DNA of 64,000 bases from Sipunculus nudus (lineage: Eukaryota; Annelida; Sipuncula; Golfingiida; Sipunculidae), in the NCBI GenBank assembly GCA_026874595.1, contig CM049318.1:57632250-57696249 (forward strand). The letters run 5' to 3'. Under the pieces are notes generated by a model. That model made no database searches. It was not told the DNA's origin and saw only the letters and a program-made list of their open reading frames with translations. Positions 24,855 through 34,649 of this stretch are shown here, in pieces. The number at the start of each line of letters is the position of its first letter. Positions within the stretch are counted from its first letter, which is position 1. Position numbers and translations under genes: made by a program.

Positions 24855-25868
24855 TAAGTGAAATTCCGAAAGGAAGGCGAGTACTGGATACAAAGGGGGG
24901 GGGGGGCCATGTCCCCCTGCGGCCCCCCTCTGGCTACGCCCCTGATCTCATTAATTTGCTGCAAAGCCCGTAAAGATAAAATACATCTAATTAACAAATA
25001 ACATATTTTAACAAAAGTATCCACAGTTATGTGATATATCTAAATAACTCAGGGGGCATTATTCTACAGCACTGGTAAACATGTTTCAGAGTTGAATCGA
25101 TGACACTCACACCAATGAATGAAGTCAAAGAATTTCTCCCGAACCCTAGAATAAAACAGTTCAAGTTGGCCCAAGACGCAATGATCCCGATGGGGTAAGT
25201 CAAAGTATTCAAACGATTCTTCAGTTCATTGAATCGCAAGCCCTCGATTAAATTGTAATCGATTATTAAACTCTGGATCGATTCATTTGATTATTATTTG
25301 TTTTGCATGTACCATCCCGAAGTCCTTTAATTGTGAGCTCTAAAATCTGACAGAGCAGTTCTTAACCGTGTATGTGCCCTAAATTTACTTTAAAAGTTCG
25401 CTTGTGGACCACTCCACTTGAATATAGAAACACATATGGCGGCGACAGAGGGAGAGCCGCATTTTTCTTTTATTTACTGAAATTTACCAACATCCAATTT
25501 GCTGAAACTGCTTTTATTTTTTTTCAAGTCTGGAATTAACTACTCTGTCACAAAATATAAAGACTTGTGTACATGTGTCAAATACAAACAGAATATTACA
25601 AAATAATAACACTATATATACACCAAGATTTGCTCTGCACTGGGAGCTATTAATGCAATTAGCCATTATTGTGAAAGCATGTAAAAAAAACTCCACAATG
25701 TACATATGATAATCTGAAATTTCGCTTTTTAAATTGCTTTTTACGGATATTTATATCAGACTCGGACTTGGACTTGGACTCGGGTTCTAAATGATTCGGA
25801 CTCGAAAGTGGACACGAACCTCAAGGAATATGATGGTGATGACTGGACTTCATCATACATTGTTAGGC

Positions 25869-25932
<64 letters not shown>

Positions 25933-28900
25933 CATATTTACTTATATGTATTTATATATCATTCCGACAGCGTAACGTCCGAGAATGTAGCGGAGCGGTT
26001 TGGGATTTCACGATTTCAACAGGATCAAATGGCTTGTCAATCCCATGAAAAGTGAGTGGAGCAAATTTATATATCACATTTCAGGTAGATATCGGTGTAA
26101 ATAAACAGTTTATAACTGAGCAGACAGAGGTGGAGTGTGATGCCCGCTGCTATATGGTACCAGCTCGCCAACATAAAATCAACATTCAATAATTCAGTAA
26201 GGTTGCAGTGATATTTAATCGCCTAAGACAAGTCTTATTATTAGCTCAGCTGACTTTCAGTCATGCTGGGCTATAGCAATGGGTCTTTGTCCGTCGTCCT
26301 TCCGTCCGTCCGTCCGGCCGTCCGTTAGCAGGGCACAAATCGTAACCGTAGGGGCTAGGGTCATGAACCCTATGCAGTCTTAGAGGTTCTAAAAAGATCT
26401 CCTTGCAAACCTTAAATTAGGTCACTGTGACCTATATTCTCGAAGTTACAGGGTGTGTTTGCACCCCCCAGAAATAATTTTTTTATAAGGGTCACCGTCC
26501 GTCCATAATTCCGTCCGTTACTCCAAACATTAGGTGCATTTTCATGAAGCTCACTTTGCTCACTATAAAAATACTAATAATTTATCTCACCTGAGTTCGA
26601 GTTTTGGCAAAATCCACGCATCTTTAATGAGGTCAGAGCCTCAGAGGTCAACAGTCTTCTGAGTAGTGTCGCCATGGTAAACTACCAGAATTTGTTGGAT
26701 TTTATGCTATGATTATACACTAATATAGTGTCATGCCTCGGTTTGATTCTCGGCAAATCCACGATATTTTATCAGGTCAATGGTCACCATGATGCCTGAC
26801 CAAAACGAGTTGGATTTTCATGCAACTCACTATTAATATTTACCAATAAGGTTTCTGACTGATCTGTCTTGGTTTCGCTGTGATAACTAGGAATTCAATT
26901 AGAGTTGAAAACAAAGGTCAACGGCCAAAAGACATTCGACGGCGTATTATGCTCTAGCTCCTGCGGTGCTCTTGTTTAATTGTTTTATTATTTTTTTTTC
27001 AGAGCTCATCGAGCACAGACCCAGGGTCTTTTTGACGATGAGATTATTCCCGTTCACACCATCCTGAAAGACAAAGCGGGAAATGCTAAAAATGTAGTTG
27101 TGAGTGACTACTTCCTGTTCCGCATGTGCACTGAATGCTCCTGAAAAGAGTACGCCTGTGGTCGACTCGCGCCTATATAAATTCCATAGTAGTCCATATC
27201 AATTGTCTAGAGTACATGTTTTTTGTGGATTAATTTACCCTGTCATAATTTTAAGTTTGTTGTCATGACGACCACGGACAGTTTTTGTAATATGCAAATC
27301 AGGGCTGTGACCATAAAAATAAAGTTTAATCAGATATCAAAGTTCTTGAGATATAAAGAAACGTTTTTTCAATTGCAGCTCTAATTTTCATATTGCAGCA
27401 ATTGACCAAGGTAGTCATGAAGGTGACCAGGCGTAAACGTATCAGAGAATTATCATATGTACATGTCCATGAGATGATAGTTTTCAATAAAAAAAAAATT
27501 AACAGTAATGAAATAAATCTTTTTTTTTTTACCTTACACACATATATATGTATACATATTGATATTCATTTATTCAATCGACAATTTTAGATAAGTAAAG
27601 ATGACGGTATCAGGCCACAGACGAACATGCAGACTTTGGCGAAACTGAGGGCGGTTTTCAGAGAAGGAGGCAGCACAACTGCGGGTAGGTATACAGCAGG
27701 GATAAATTTAAGTAAAGGGGCGACCGAGTGTTAGAAAGCATTTGTCCATGAAAATTTAAAACCGTACTTTGTGGCATAATGGTAAATTGAAATCATCCGT
27801 TTTTATACCGATTTTACGTATATATGTCAACTGGGGACCTTATTGGCCTACGAATGCAGAGTGGCAAAATAATTTCTGTTGCAATTTTGTTCTAAGTTTG
27901 ATGTAAAATTCGGCTAGATTTAGTGGGATAAATACCCAATTTTATATAACAGGCAACGCTAGTCAGACGAGTGATGGAGCTGCAGCTGTGATTCTGGCCC
28001 GTCGGTCTGCGGCGGAGGAGCTGGACCTCCCCATCCTCGGGGTACTGAGGAGTTACGCTGTGGTTGGTGTTCCTCCTGATGTCATGGGGATCGGACCGGC
28101 GTATGCTATTCCTGAGGCGCTCAAGAAAGCAGGTTAGTAGGCAGTAACGTGTATTACAATATGTTGTCGGAGACATCATCCCCCGCCAGGGTGATCTTAG
28201 ATGTGTAATCTACACTCAACAACTCCGTCCCAGGTCAGCTCCAGCACAGAGCCACCCTGTAATACCGACAAGAAAAGTTGATCTGAGGTACAGATCTGGT
28301 ATGTCCCCCGCCTGTTGTGGAAGCAGCCCTTCATGAGGAATTGTCAGTGCTGCGAGTATGGTGACTGCCTCAAATTCTTTTCAAGTTATTGCGTTAACAT
28401 CATTTTAGCATTATCGCCTATGTGACCTTTAGAAATGTGTCAAGGTCATCCACATTCGAACTTAACCTACCCCTTTATAAGGTGTATCAATGCGGCAACT
28501 TTTGTGACTGTACGTTAATTTGTTTTTATGTTATAGCGTTAACACCATATCTGTGACGGACGGACAGACAGACGGATGGACTCTCCTAATTTCTATGGGG
28601 GAAAAAAGTAGCTCTATTATAATGAAATTGCCGTAAGAATGGCACAGAATCCTTTAAATACCCCCAAAAATTGCAGCATTTCTCCGTTAAAAATTCCTGG
28701 ATCCAGATAGTGATTCGGATCACCCCCAATATTTAACCAATTGTTCCTTGTGTCACTGCCGGGCTTTCCTGAAATTTCATCAAGTGAAAAACTTGTTGAG
28801 TAACGTTGCTAACAGACATACAGAAAAACAAAGAGACGAACAAACCAACGCCGGCAAAACATAATCTTCTTGGCGGAGGTAATTAGGAAATAGAAGCGGA

Positions 28901-31045
28901 AAATATTAAAAAGGAAAGACGGAAATCACACCATGTATAACAACACCATGCTCATTCTTGATAAACGGACAAAACTTGCAGAAAGTGATGATTATGTAGA
29001 ATTTCTTAAAATATTTATTGGTGTTCATTTTGTATCTTCATTTTTATAAGTACATGATGCTTAAAAATATCTATAATAATTCACTTAAACAAACACGCCT
29101 TCACAGCGGTTCACGGCATTTTGAAGGTGAATGATGCAAACCAAACGGAAAAAAAAGTACAGTAGGTTGTATGAAGAAAAATTAGGAAAATTATGATCCA
29201 TGGACAGTGTGCTATAGAGAAGCTGACAAATTTGTCGGTGTGCAGAGGTGATTCTTTTATGTCATGTTTAGTATTTCTGTTTTAAAGGTCTAATATGTAA
29301 TAATAACGATGTATTTTTGAGATGGATAAACCTTTCTATAGCTTGGTCATATTTTGTATTTCTGTTTACGCAGGTCTAACACTTAATGATACTGATGTGT
29401 TTGAAATCATCGAAGCCTTTACAAGTGGATCATATTTTGTGTCTTTTTTTTTACAGGCCTAACGCTTGATGATATTGATGTGTTTGAGATCAACGAAGCC
29501 TTTGCCAGTCAGGCAACATACTGTGTCCAGAAGCTGGGAATCCCCATGGAGAAAGTAAACCCCAAGGGTGGAGCGATCGCCCTCGGTCACCCACTAGGGT
29601 GTACAGGTGCTAGACAGATCGCAACCCTTCTTCATGAGCTGAAACGACGAGGGGAAAGGTCAGTGGATATTGCCTTGGTCTCTGTATCGTATATCGGCAT
29701 AACCCCCCCCCCCCCCGTAGGATAGGGAGGCTAATGACGATTGTTTAGTTTATTTCTGTAATCATGTTCGGGTAAAATATGTTTATGGGTGGAAATACTT
29801 TAGTTCTTCTAGAGTGCAAAACCATCGATAGAATTTTTTACTCATCTTTTTTTTCTAGTGTCATTTCTGTTTTCTCGATATCTGGTATAACTGATTTTCA
29901 AAAGTGGAAATTGTCAACAATATTAGTCCTAAGACTTGTCCTGAAACCTGGTGTGTTTATTGATCATAAGTGGATATCGTAAAGTAATCACCCTGCCGGT
30001 CCGTCTGTTCGTCTGTCTGTCCGTCCACAAATTTGTTTCGAGACGATAACTCCAGTTTGGTTCAATATATGGGATTTTCAAACTTGATTTATATATGGAC
30101 TACAACTAAATAAGAACTCTAACGATTTTGGGGTCATGAGGTCAAAGGTAAAGGTCGCACGATCCTATTATTTTAAGGATTGTGGATGCTTTTTAAGTCC
30201 AACTTCTAATCCGAAATCTTAAATCTTCGGCATATAACTGACCTGCCAATTGAGGAGGAACTTAATTGATTTTAGGTTCTCAAGGTCAATGGTCAAGGTC
30301 AAAGGACCCATTTCCTTTAAAAGAATGTGAATGTATTTTATGCCAAACCTTCATCACAAACCTTCCATTTTCCGGATATTGCTCACCTGCCAATATGGAA
30401 AGATTCCTTTCGATTTTGGGGTCACAGGGTCAAGGGTCAAGGTCACTTACCATCCATTCACAAAGTAGTTAATGGACGATAACTCTAGTTTGACAGACAG
30501 ATTTGCTTCATACTTGATTTATTAATGACCCACCACTAAAGTAAGAAGCATTTTGAGTTCAGGGTCACGAGGTCAAGGTGAAAATTATAGGACCCACATC
30601 TTTAGAAAAAATGTGGATGCATTGTAAATTAAACTTTTCGTCCCAAACATTTTTTCTTTCACACATGGCTTACCTGCCCAAAGTGGAAGAAATCTGTAGA
30701 TTCTGAGGTTATCTGGTCAGAGGTCAAGGTCACTGGACCCACTTTTTAAGAAAAGATTGTTATGATAATGTAATTTCTGCAAGTTCAAAGGTAGTAATTT
30801 CTCAGATTCAACGGTCACAAGGTCGAGGGTTATGCTCACAGAACCCACATGTTGAAAACGCTCATAAAAAATATCCTTAAAGACAAAGCGTCGAGACCCA
30901 TGGGTCCTTGGTTAATTTAAAAAGTTGTGTGTTGCGGTTCATCTTATATTTCTGCATTTTGTGTTACAGAGCGTATGGCGTGGTGTCCATGTGTATGGGG
31001 TTTGGCATGGGAGCAGCCGCTGTGTTTGAGTTTCCAGGAAAGTGA
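14820..31045 (+). CDS. ACAA1: Peroxisomal 3-ketoacyl-CoA thiolase, copy B (complete, 12 exons)
   Basis: Complete thiolase of peroxisomal beta-oxidation. Join 14820-14987, 15769-15862, 19723-19780, 20791-20870, 23340-23382, 25090-25194, 25971-26051, 27003-27099, 27591-27684, 27953-28132, 29457-29658, 30970-31045: 1278 nt, 425 residues, close to human ACAA1 (424). The N-terminus has a PTS2-like nonapeptide R3-A-R-I-V-F-N-H10-L11 (R-x-x5-H-L; Ala at position 2 is atypical), predicting import by the PEX7 route. Catalytic residues are Cys122 (NRACSSG), His378 (ALGHPLG) and Cys409 (SMCMGFG). All introns are GT-AG and the frame is unbroken. The start was chosen because PTS2 follows it directly. It lies 4.4 kb downstream of its paralogue, on the same strand. 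Its large introns are filled with repeats, several carrying DR1 nuclear-receptor motifs. Confidence 0.95.
15769..15862 (+). CDS. ACAA1: Thiolase copy B exon 2
   Basis: Residues 57-87, [19 protein letters not shown] through RVGDICV. Acceptor attgtag, donor gtatgg. Confidence 0.93.
15988..17120 (+). repeat. Repeat block with DR1-bearing modules, thiolase B intron 2
   Basis: Starts near gccgggggatactatatggt. Repeats the module ggtcacaaggtcaaaggtca, then gattgtggatgcattttaagcc and gctcacctgc. Modules are about 140-150 bp apart (16715, 16866, 17005). A perfect AGGTCAAAGGTCAAGGTCA sits at 16866-16884. Boundaries are approximate. Confidence 0.6.
17391..18937 (+). repeat. Repeat family 1, long copy, thiolase B intron 2
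   Basis: Begins with the hairpin AGCTCAGCTGACTGTAAGTC then AACTGAGCT. Ends cagctgagcgctatgaccca followed by caggtcccttgtt. A second repeat start (gcggatgccctatagtaatc) is embedded near 18027. Modules with AGGTCA-like sites recur at 18212, 18330, 18450, 18595 and 18741. Confidence 0.7.
18955..19677 (+). repeat. Repeat family 1 fragment, thiolase B intron 2
   Basis: Shares the family modules atctccttggaaacctgaaa, ttaggtctctg and catcagttcctacagactgg, and ends gctgagcgtcatggcccatg then ggccccttgt. Contains a C-run at 19098-19116. Confidence 0.6.
19723..19780 (+). CDS. ACAA1: Thiolase copy B exon 3
   Basis: Residues 88-106, [19 protein letters not shown], equivalent to human GNVLQPGAGAIMARIAQFL. 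Ends with TG of the codon for Cys107. Confidence 0.9.
20164..20231 (+). other. Exon-like GC-rich island in intron 3 of copy B
   Basis: 68 nt between a good acceptor (pyrimidine tract, atatgtag) and a consensus donor (gtgagt). Open in one frame ([20 protein letters not shown]). It is not needed for thiolase, because exon 3 joins exon 4 exactly as in human ACAA1. Inclusion would shift the frame. A second GC-rich piece with acceptor ttcacag lies at 20599-20634. Confidence 0.3.
20791..20870 (+). CDS. ACAA1: Thiolase copy B exon 4 (nucleophilic Cys)
   Basis: Residues 107-133, [19 protein letters not shown] through ACMNVA. Contains the acyl-accepting Cys122. Donor gtaagt. Confidence 0.94.
21090..22985 (+). 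repeat. Tandem array of a ~340-bp monomer, thiolase B intron 4
   Basis: The landmark ctgcagactggtggcgccac recurs at about 21251, 21594, 21932, 22271, 22610 and 22783, giving periods of 343, 338, 339, 339 and a truncated 173. Each monomer also holds acctagaatcttcattcttg and tccatggaaacctgaaatta. The array ends in a family 1 terminus (agtcagctgagcgtcatgac then cggtcacttgtt). Confidence 0.85.
23042..23117. repeat. (TA)n-(TG)n compound microsatellite
   Basis: TA repeat passing into a GT repeat of about 24 bp, just upstream of exon 5. Confidence 0.95.
23340..23382 (+). CDS. ACAA1: Thiolase copy B exon 5
   Basis: Residues 134-147, [14 protein letters not shown]. Acceptor ctttttcag, donor gtacgt. 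Confidence 0.93.
23508..23547. repeat. (ATT)n microsatellite
   Basis: About 13 ATT units in intron 5 of copy B. Confidence 0.9.
23845..24746. mobile_element. hAT-like non-autonomous element (nested)
   Basis: Left end cagtggcggatccag; right end ctggacccgctactg, an inverted repeat with two mismatches. It lies wholly within 23803-24944. No coding capacity recognised. Confidence 0.65.
24769..24851. repeat. (TA)n-rich microsatellite
   Basis: TA repeats broken by tgtgtgtgtct, between the ends of the two nested hAT-like elements. Confidence 0.9.
25090..25194 (+). CDS. ACAA1: Thiolase copy B exon 6
   Basis: Residues 148-182, [19 protein letters not shown] through DAMIPM. Donor gtaagt. Confidence 0.94.
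25872..25927. repeat. (TA)n microsatellite
   Basis: TA repeat about 45 bp upstream of exon 7 of copy B. Confidence 0.95.
25971..26051 (+). CDS. ACAA1: Thiolase copy B exon 7
   Basis: Residues 183-209, [19 protein letters not shown] through QSHE. A (TA)n tract lies just upstream in the intron. Confidence 0.94.
26243..26976 (+). repeat. Chimeric family 1/family 2 repeat before exon 8 of copy B
   Basis: Begins with the family 1 hairpin AGCTCAGCTGACTTTCAGTC and a ccgtccgtccgtccgg tract. Ends with the family 2 terminus ctgcggtgctcttgtt. AGGTCA-containing modules lie at 26630, 26774 and 26914, about 140-145 bp apart. The end is 26 bp from exon 8. Confidence 0.65.
27003..27099 (+). CDS. ACAA1: Thiolase copy B exon 8
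   Basis: Residues 210-242, [20 protein letters not shown] through KNVV. The acceptor is 26 bp after the end of a dispersed repeat, as in copy A. Confidence 0.94.
27591..27684 (+). CDS. ACAA1: Thiolase copy B exon 9
   Basis: Residues 243-273, [19 protein letters not shown] through GGSTTA. Acceptor attttag, donor gtaggt. Confidence 0.94.
27953..28132 (+). CDS. ACAA1: Thiolase copy B exon 10
   Basis: Residues 274-333, [19 protein letters not shown] through AIPEALKKA. Donor gttagtag, identical to copy A. Confidence 0.95.
28133..29287 (+). other. Thiolase B intron 10, first part
   Basis: About 1.15 kb with no exon or bounded element recognised. An acggacggacagacagacgg tract at 28556-28575 looks like an inverted repeat-family fragment. 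Confidence 0.35.
29288..29456 (+). repeat. Tandemly duplicated 3' splice-site/exon-start units, copy B
   Basis: Two decayed units precede the true exon. Starts at 29288 and 29374 lead to the exon at 29457 (spacings 86 and 83). The unit at 29374 keeps a CAG acceptor and readable exon-like sequence, but 83 nt is out of frame and runs into TAA. The unit at 29288 has AAG instead of an acceptor. Confidence 0.75.
29457..29658 (+). CDS. ACAA1: Thiolase copy B exon 11 (catalytic His)
   Basis: Residues 334-400, [19 protein letters not shown] through HELKRRGE. Contains His378 in [16 protein letters not shown]. Donor gtcagt. Confidence 0.95.
29852..30912 (+). repeat. Repeat block with ~145-bp modules, thiolase B intron 11
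   Basis: Contains a ccgtctgttcgtctgtctgt tract, then modules with AGGTCA-like sites at 30139, 30283, 30426, 30570, 30714 and 30820. Ends gcgtcgagacccatgggtcc then ttggtt. The left boundary is approximate. Confidence 0.65.
30970..31045 (+). CDS. ACAA1: Thiolase copy B exon 12 (second catalytic Cys, stop)
   Basis: Residues 401-425, [20 protein letters not shown] then EFPGK and TGA. Contains Cys409. No PTS1 tripeptide at the C-terminus, consistent with PTS2 import. Confidence 0.95.
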
Positions 31046-31464
31046 GCCCCAGTAACCGGAAAACATCTAGCTACAAAACCAGTGACACTGCTATAAAAAA
31101 TGAAAATATGCTCAGTTAAAATCAGTTTATTTTGCCATATCTGATCTGATCATAATTAATTTTTAATTATTCCTTTTCAACCAATAATATCTTATTGGCG
31201 AATTTATCTCTCAGGTATTTGATCATGTGCTTATGTTCAAATGAAATCTATGCTCCTCACGCGGGATCACTGGGCAGGAACACCAGGGTGCGCACAGAGC
31301 ACAGAATTGTAATCAGACAATTGAAAGCTTGGTATTGCATTGTGCATCCAGCCCGAATTTTTAAACATGCGACACCCGCTCTCGTTGGTCTAATAGCACC
31401 CGTTCTTGCATAGAGCCAAGAATCAGACCAATGAGAGCTTGTGTAACCGCTATGTGAGGAGAGT

Positions 31465-31470
31465 AATAAA
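31465..31470 (+). promoter_or_regulatory. Candidate poly(A) signal of thiolase copy B
   Basis: AATAAA 420 nt after the stop codon. A second AATAAA lies at 31819-31824, beyond a (TA)n tract. Confidence 0.45.
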
Positions 31471-31674
31471 ATCTAGTCATATCAGAATATTGGTCATTTT
31501 GTCAATGTGGCCTTATGATCGAGGCTTTCATTGGACGTAGGTGTTATCTGTTGTGTTGCCTCTGTTACATTTTTTGAGCACCTGCAAACTTAAAAAAAAG
31601 TCGACTATAATAAACATAGCTTATATATTCTCCGATGCTTTTATCGTAATATTACATGGTTACGTGTATTTTGG

Positions 31675-31682
31675 TGTATATA

Positions 31683-31737
<55 letters not shown>
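31675..31737. repeat. (TA)n microsatellite
   Basis: TA repeat with one TTT interruption, between the two candidate poly(A) signals. Confidence 0.95.
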
Positions 31738-31739
<2 letters not shown>

Positions 31740-32799
31740 AAGGATTATGTTATATATATGGAAGGAGCTCACCTGAACAGTCATAATACTTCAAAGATTA
31801 CTGAGCAAGCATTATATGAATAAATGTTATACTTATATTTGTGAATTATTTTGTTATTGGAAAGATGTGGGTAATCCGTTGTCCAATAACTGTGTTCGTT
31901 TGTCAAGAGAAGTTTTTTAGAAAAACAGTTTTACGAAAGCTGCTGCATATTTATGAAGTGTATGAATGCTTTCAATAAATTCTTTTGATTTATCTTAGTC
32001 TAATTTTTTTATTTTTATTATTTGTGAACTTTGACTTTGAATCGGACTTTGACTTGGCCATGTCAAATCCATTTCTGTCAGTTGTTATGTCAAGTTCTCT
32101 CAGTTACTATACAGACTTTATATACATGCGCGAAACAACCAACACAGTATATATGATCTACAAAAGGAAAACATTTACCAAACTTTAGTTCAACATCCGG
32201 AGCTAAACGTATCATAAAACATTCAAATAAAATCCATGTGTAAAATAAACATTAAAATACACAGGATAAAGTCAAGTTTCCATTTAAAATATCTCTGAAA
32301 AGGAGATTTGTATTGACTCGGACTTGGACTCGGGTTCCAGTTGACTTGGACTCGAGTAGCCTGGACTCGGAATCGCACTCGGACTTGGATGTTGTGGACT
32401 AGGCTATACATCACTGCGGTTCTGTCTCTTTATCTGGCCTTGAAGATGCTTATGGGCTTCTAAACGGGACCATCTATTCCAAAGTCCAACCAAAAAGGTT
32501 TAAAGGGAAACCTTAAACCTTGGTCCAACATATTAAGACCTATATACCCCGAAAAATGATTTTCCCCTCCTGTCTCAAACCCCACGATGTTTAACCCTTC
32601 CAATGTGGCATACATGGACATCCACTCAAAATTTTATACTAGCAGTTTGGGATCAGCCTTCCATATCTTTTCTTTGTGACATGACATAAGCCATTATCTT
32701 AATCTCCTTTAAGAGCTGAAGTATTTATTCTGCTTTTAAACCCTTGCATACAATCAGCATTCGCACTTTAAAATTGGTTTTTCATAACCTTTTTTTTTT

Positions 32800-34649
32800 A
32801 GCTCAGCTGACTGTTAGTCAACTGAGCTTAAGCGATCACTCTTTGTCCGTCGTCCGTCCGGCGTGCCGGCCGTCTGTCCGTTAACAAGGCACAAATCGTA
32901 ACCACTACACCTGGAATCTTCTTACTTAAAAACCAGGGAGGTCCTTGAAAAGTCTCCTTGGAAACCTGAAATTAGGTCTCTGTCACCCATATTGTCCGAG
33001 CTATGGGGCCCAGAAGTACCCCCAGAATTATGAAAAATTTGATAGTAAAGCTCAAATATCTGAACAACTAATGCATTGATCACAATGATTCTATGCGTGG
33101 ATATTGATCATGGAGTGTTTGATCAGTTTCTGCAGACTGGTGGCGCCATCTGTATTTTTTCGATTTTTTAACGATTTTTTTCTCTATTTTGAGATTTCTT
33201 TTGGTCACGAGGTCAAAGGTCAAGGTCACAGGACTCAATTATTTTTAATGATTATGGCTGCATTTTAAGCCAAGCTTTTTATCTCAAACTTTCCATTTTG
33301 CACATTTAGCTGACTTGCAAGTATGGAGAGAGCATAAATGAATTTGGGCTCACATGGTCAAAGGTCAAGGTCACAGGGGCCCATCTGTTCACGTATTTGT
33401 TTTCCGATAAAAAATACAGTTTAGTTTGATATATTGGTTTCAATTTTGACTTATATATGATTCACCAATAAGGTAAGAACCCTTTTGATTTTGGGGTCAT
33501 AAGGCCAAAGGTCAAGGTCACAGGACCCACTTCTTTAAAAAGATTTTTAACGTATTTTTATCCACACTTTCTGTCCAAACCTTCTATCTTCCAGATGTTG
33601 CTCACTTGCCAATAGTTGAAGTAACTAAGGGGTTTTGGGGTCACAAGGTCAAAGGTCAAGGTCATTTGGGCCATCTATCCAAATTTTAGTTTCCAGATGG
33701 TAACACCAGTTTGGTTTGAAATATTGGTTTCAAACTTGACTTATATATGGCCCACCACTAAAGTAAGAACTGTTGATTCTGGGTCATGAGATCAAAGGTC
33801 AAGGTCACAGGACCCACCACTTAAAAAAGACTGTAGATGCATTTTAAGCCATACTTTTCATCTCAATCCTTCCATCATCAATTTGTGGTGCACCTGCCAA
33901 TAGGGGAAGCTTCCCTTTGATTTTGGGGTCACAAGGTCAAAGGTAAAGGTCACAGGGCCCATCCATTTCAAATTAGTTTATGGATGATAACTTCCGTTTT
34001 GGTAGACAGGTTGGCTTCAAACTGATCACAGGACCAATATTTTCGAAAACCTCATAAACATATATCCTTATAGACAAATGCAGCTGAGCGTCGAGACCCA
34101 TCCCCCAGCATAATTAAAAATTTGCTACCAAAGCAGGGCACAGATCATAAACATTAGACCTGGAATCTTCTAACCTAAAATCCAGGGAGGTCTATGAAAA
34201 GTTTCCTTGGAAACGTGAATTTTTGTCTCTGTTACCCATATTTTCTGAGCTATGGGGCTTATAAGCACCCCTCAGAATAATTGAAACTTTGATACCAAAG
34301 TAGGGCACAAATCATAACCTTTAGGCCCAGAATCTTCTGACTTGACATCCTGAGAGTTCCTCAAAAGTTCTTCCCAGAAACCTGAAATTGGGTCACCGTG
34401 ACCTATATTCTCAGAGTTTTGGGGTATGTTTGAGCATCCCAGAAATAATGCAAAAAACACAATTTGCGATATTCCTCATAAAAGGGTGGTTGGATTATCA
34501 TCAAATTTGTTGTGCTTATGGGTCTTGATGAACTTAAGCTAATATGCATGAACAATGATGCCACCTACATTATCTCAATAAGTTGTCTGTGCAGGGACAT
34601 ATTATCAATATGTCAGTCGGCTGAGCGTCATACCCACGGGTCACTTGTT
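32800..34649 (+). repeat. Repeat family 1, full-length copy
   Basis: Begins AGCTCAGCTGACTGTTAGTC then AACTGAGCT (hairpin) and a ccgtcgtccgtccgg tract. Ends gtcggctgagcgtcataccc then acgggtcacttgtt. 1850 bp. It holds one 340-bp-type module (ctgcagactggtggcgcc at 33131) and six ~145-bp modules starting at 33210. It has no protein-coding capacity. Confidence 0.8.
33181..34030 (+). repeat. 145-bp tandem array with AGGTCA half-site clusters
   Basis: Half-site clusters start at 33210, 33355, 33502, 33646, 33789 and 33934, spaced 145, 147, 144, 143 and 145 bp. Those at 33210-33228 and 33646-33664 read AGGTCAAAGGTCAAGGTCA exactly. Each monomer also carries gatgcattttaagcc and gctcacctgccaatag variants. 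Confidence 0.85.

Larger units (their letters stand above)
23803..24944. mobile_element. hAT-like non-autonomous element (outer)
   Basis: Left end caggggcgtagccagga; right end tctggctacgcccctg, its reverse complement in form. Flanks share atctc, a possible decayed 8-bp duplication. No transposase ORF. A second hAT-like element is nested inside. Confidence 0.65.
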
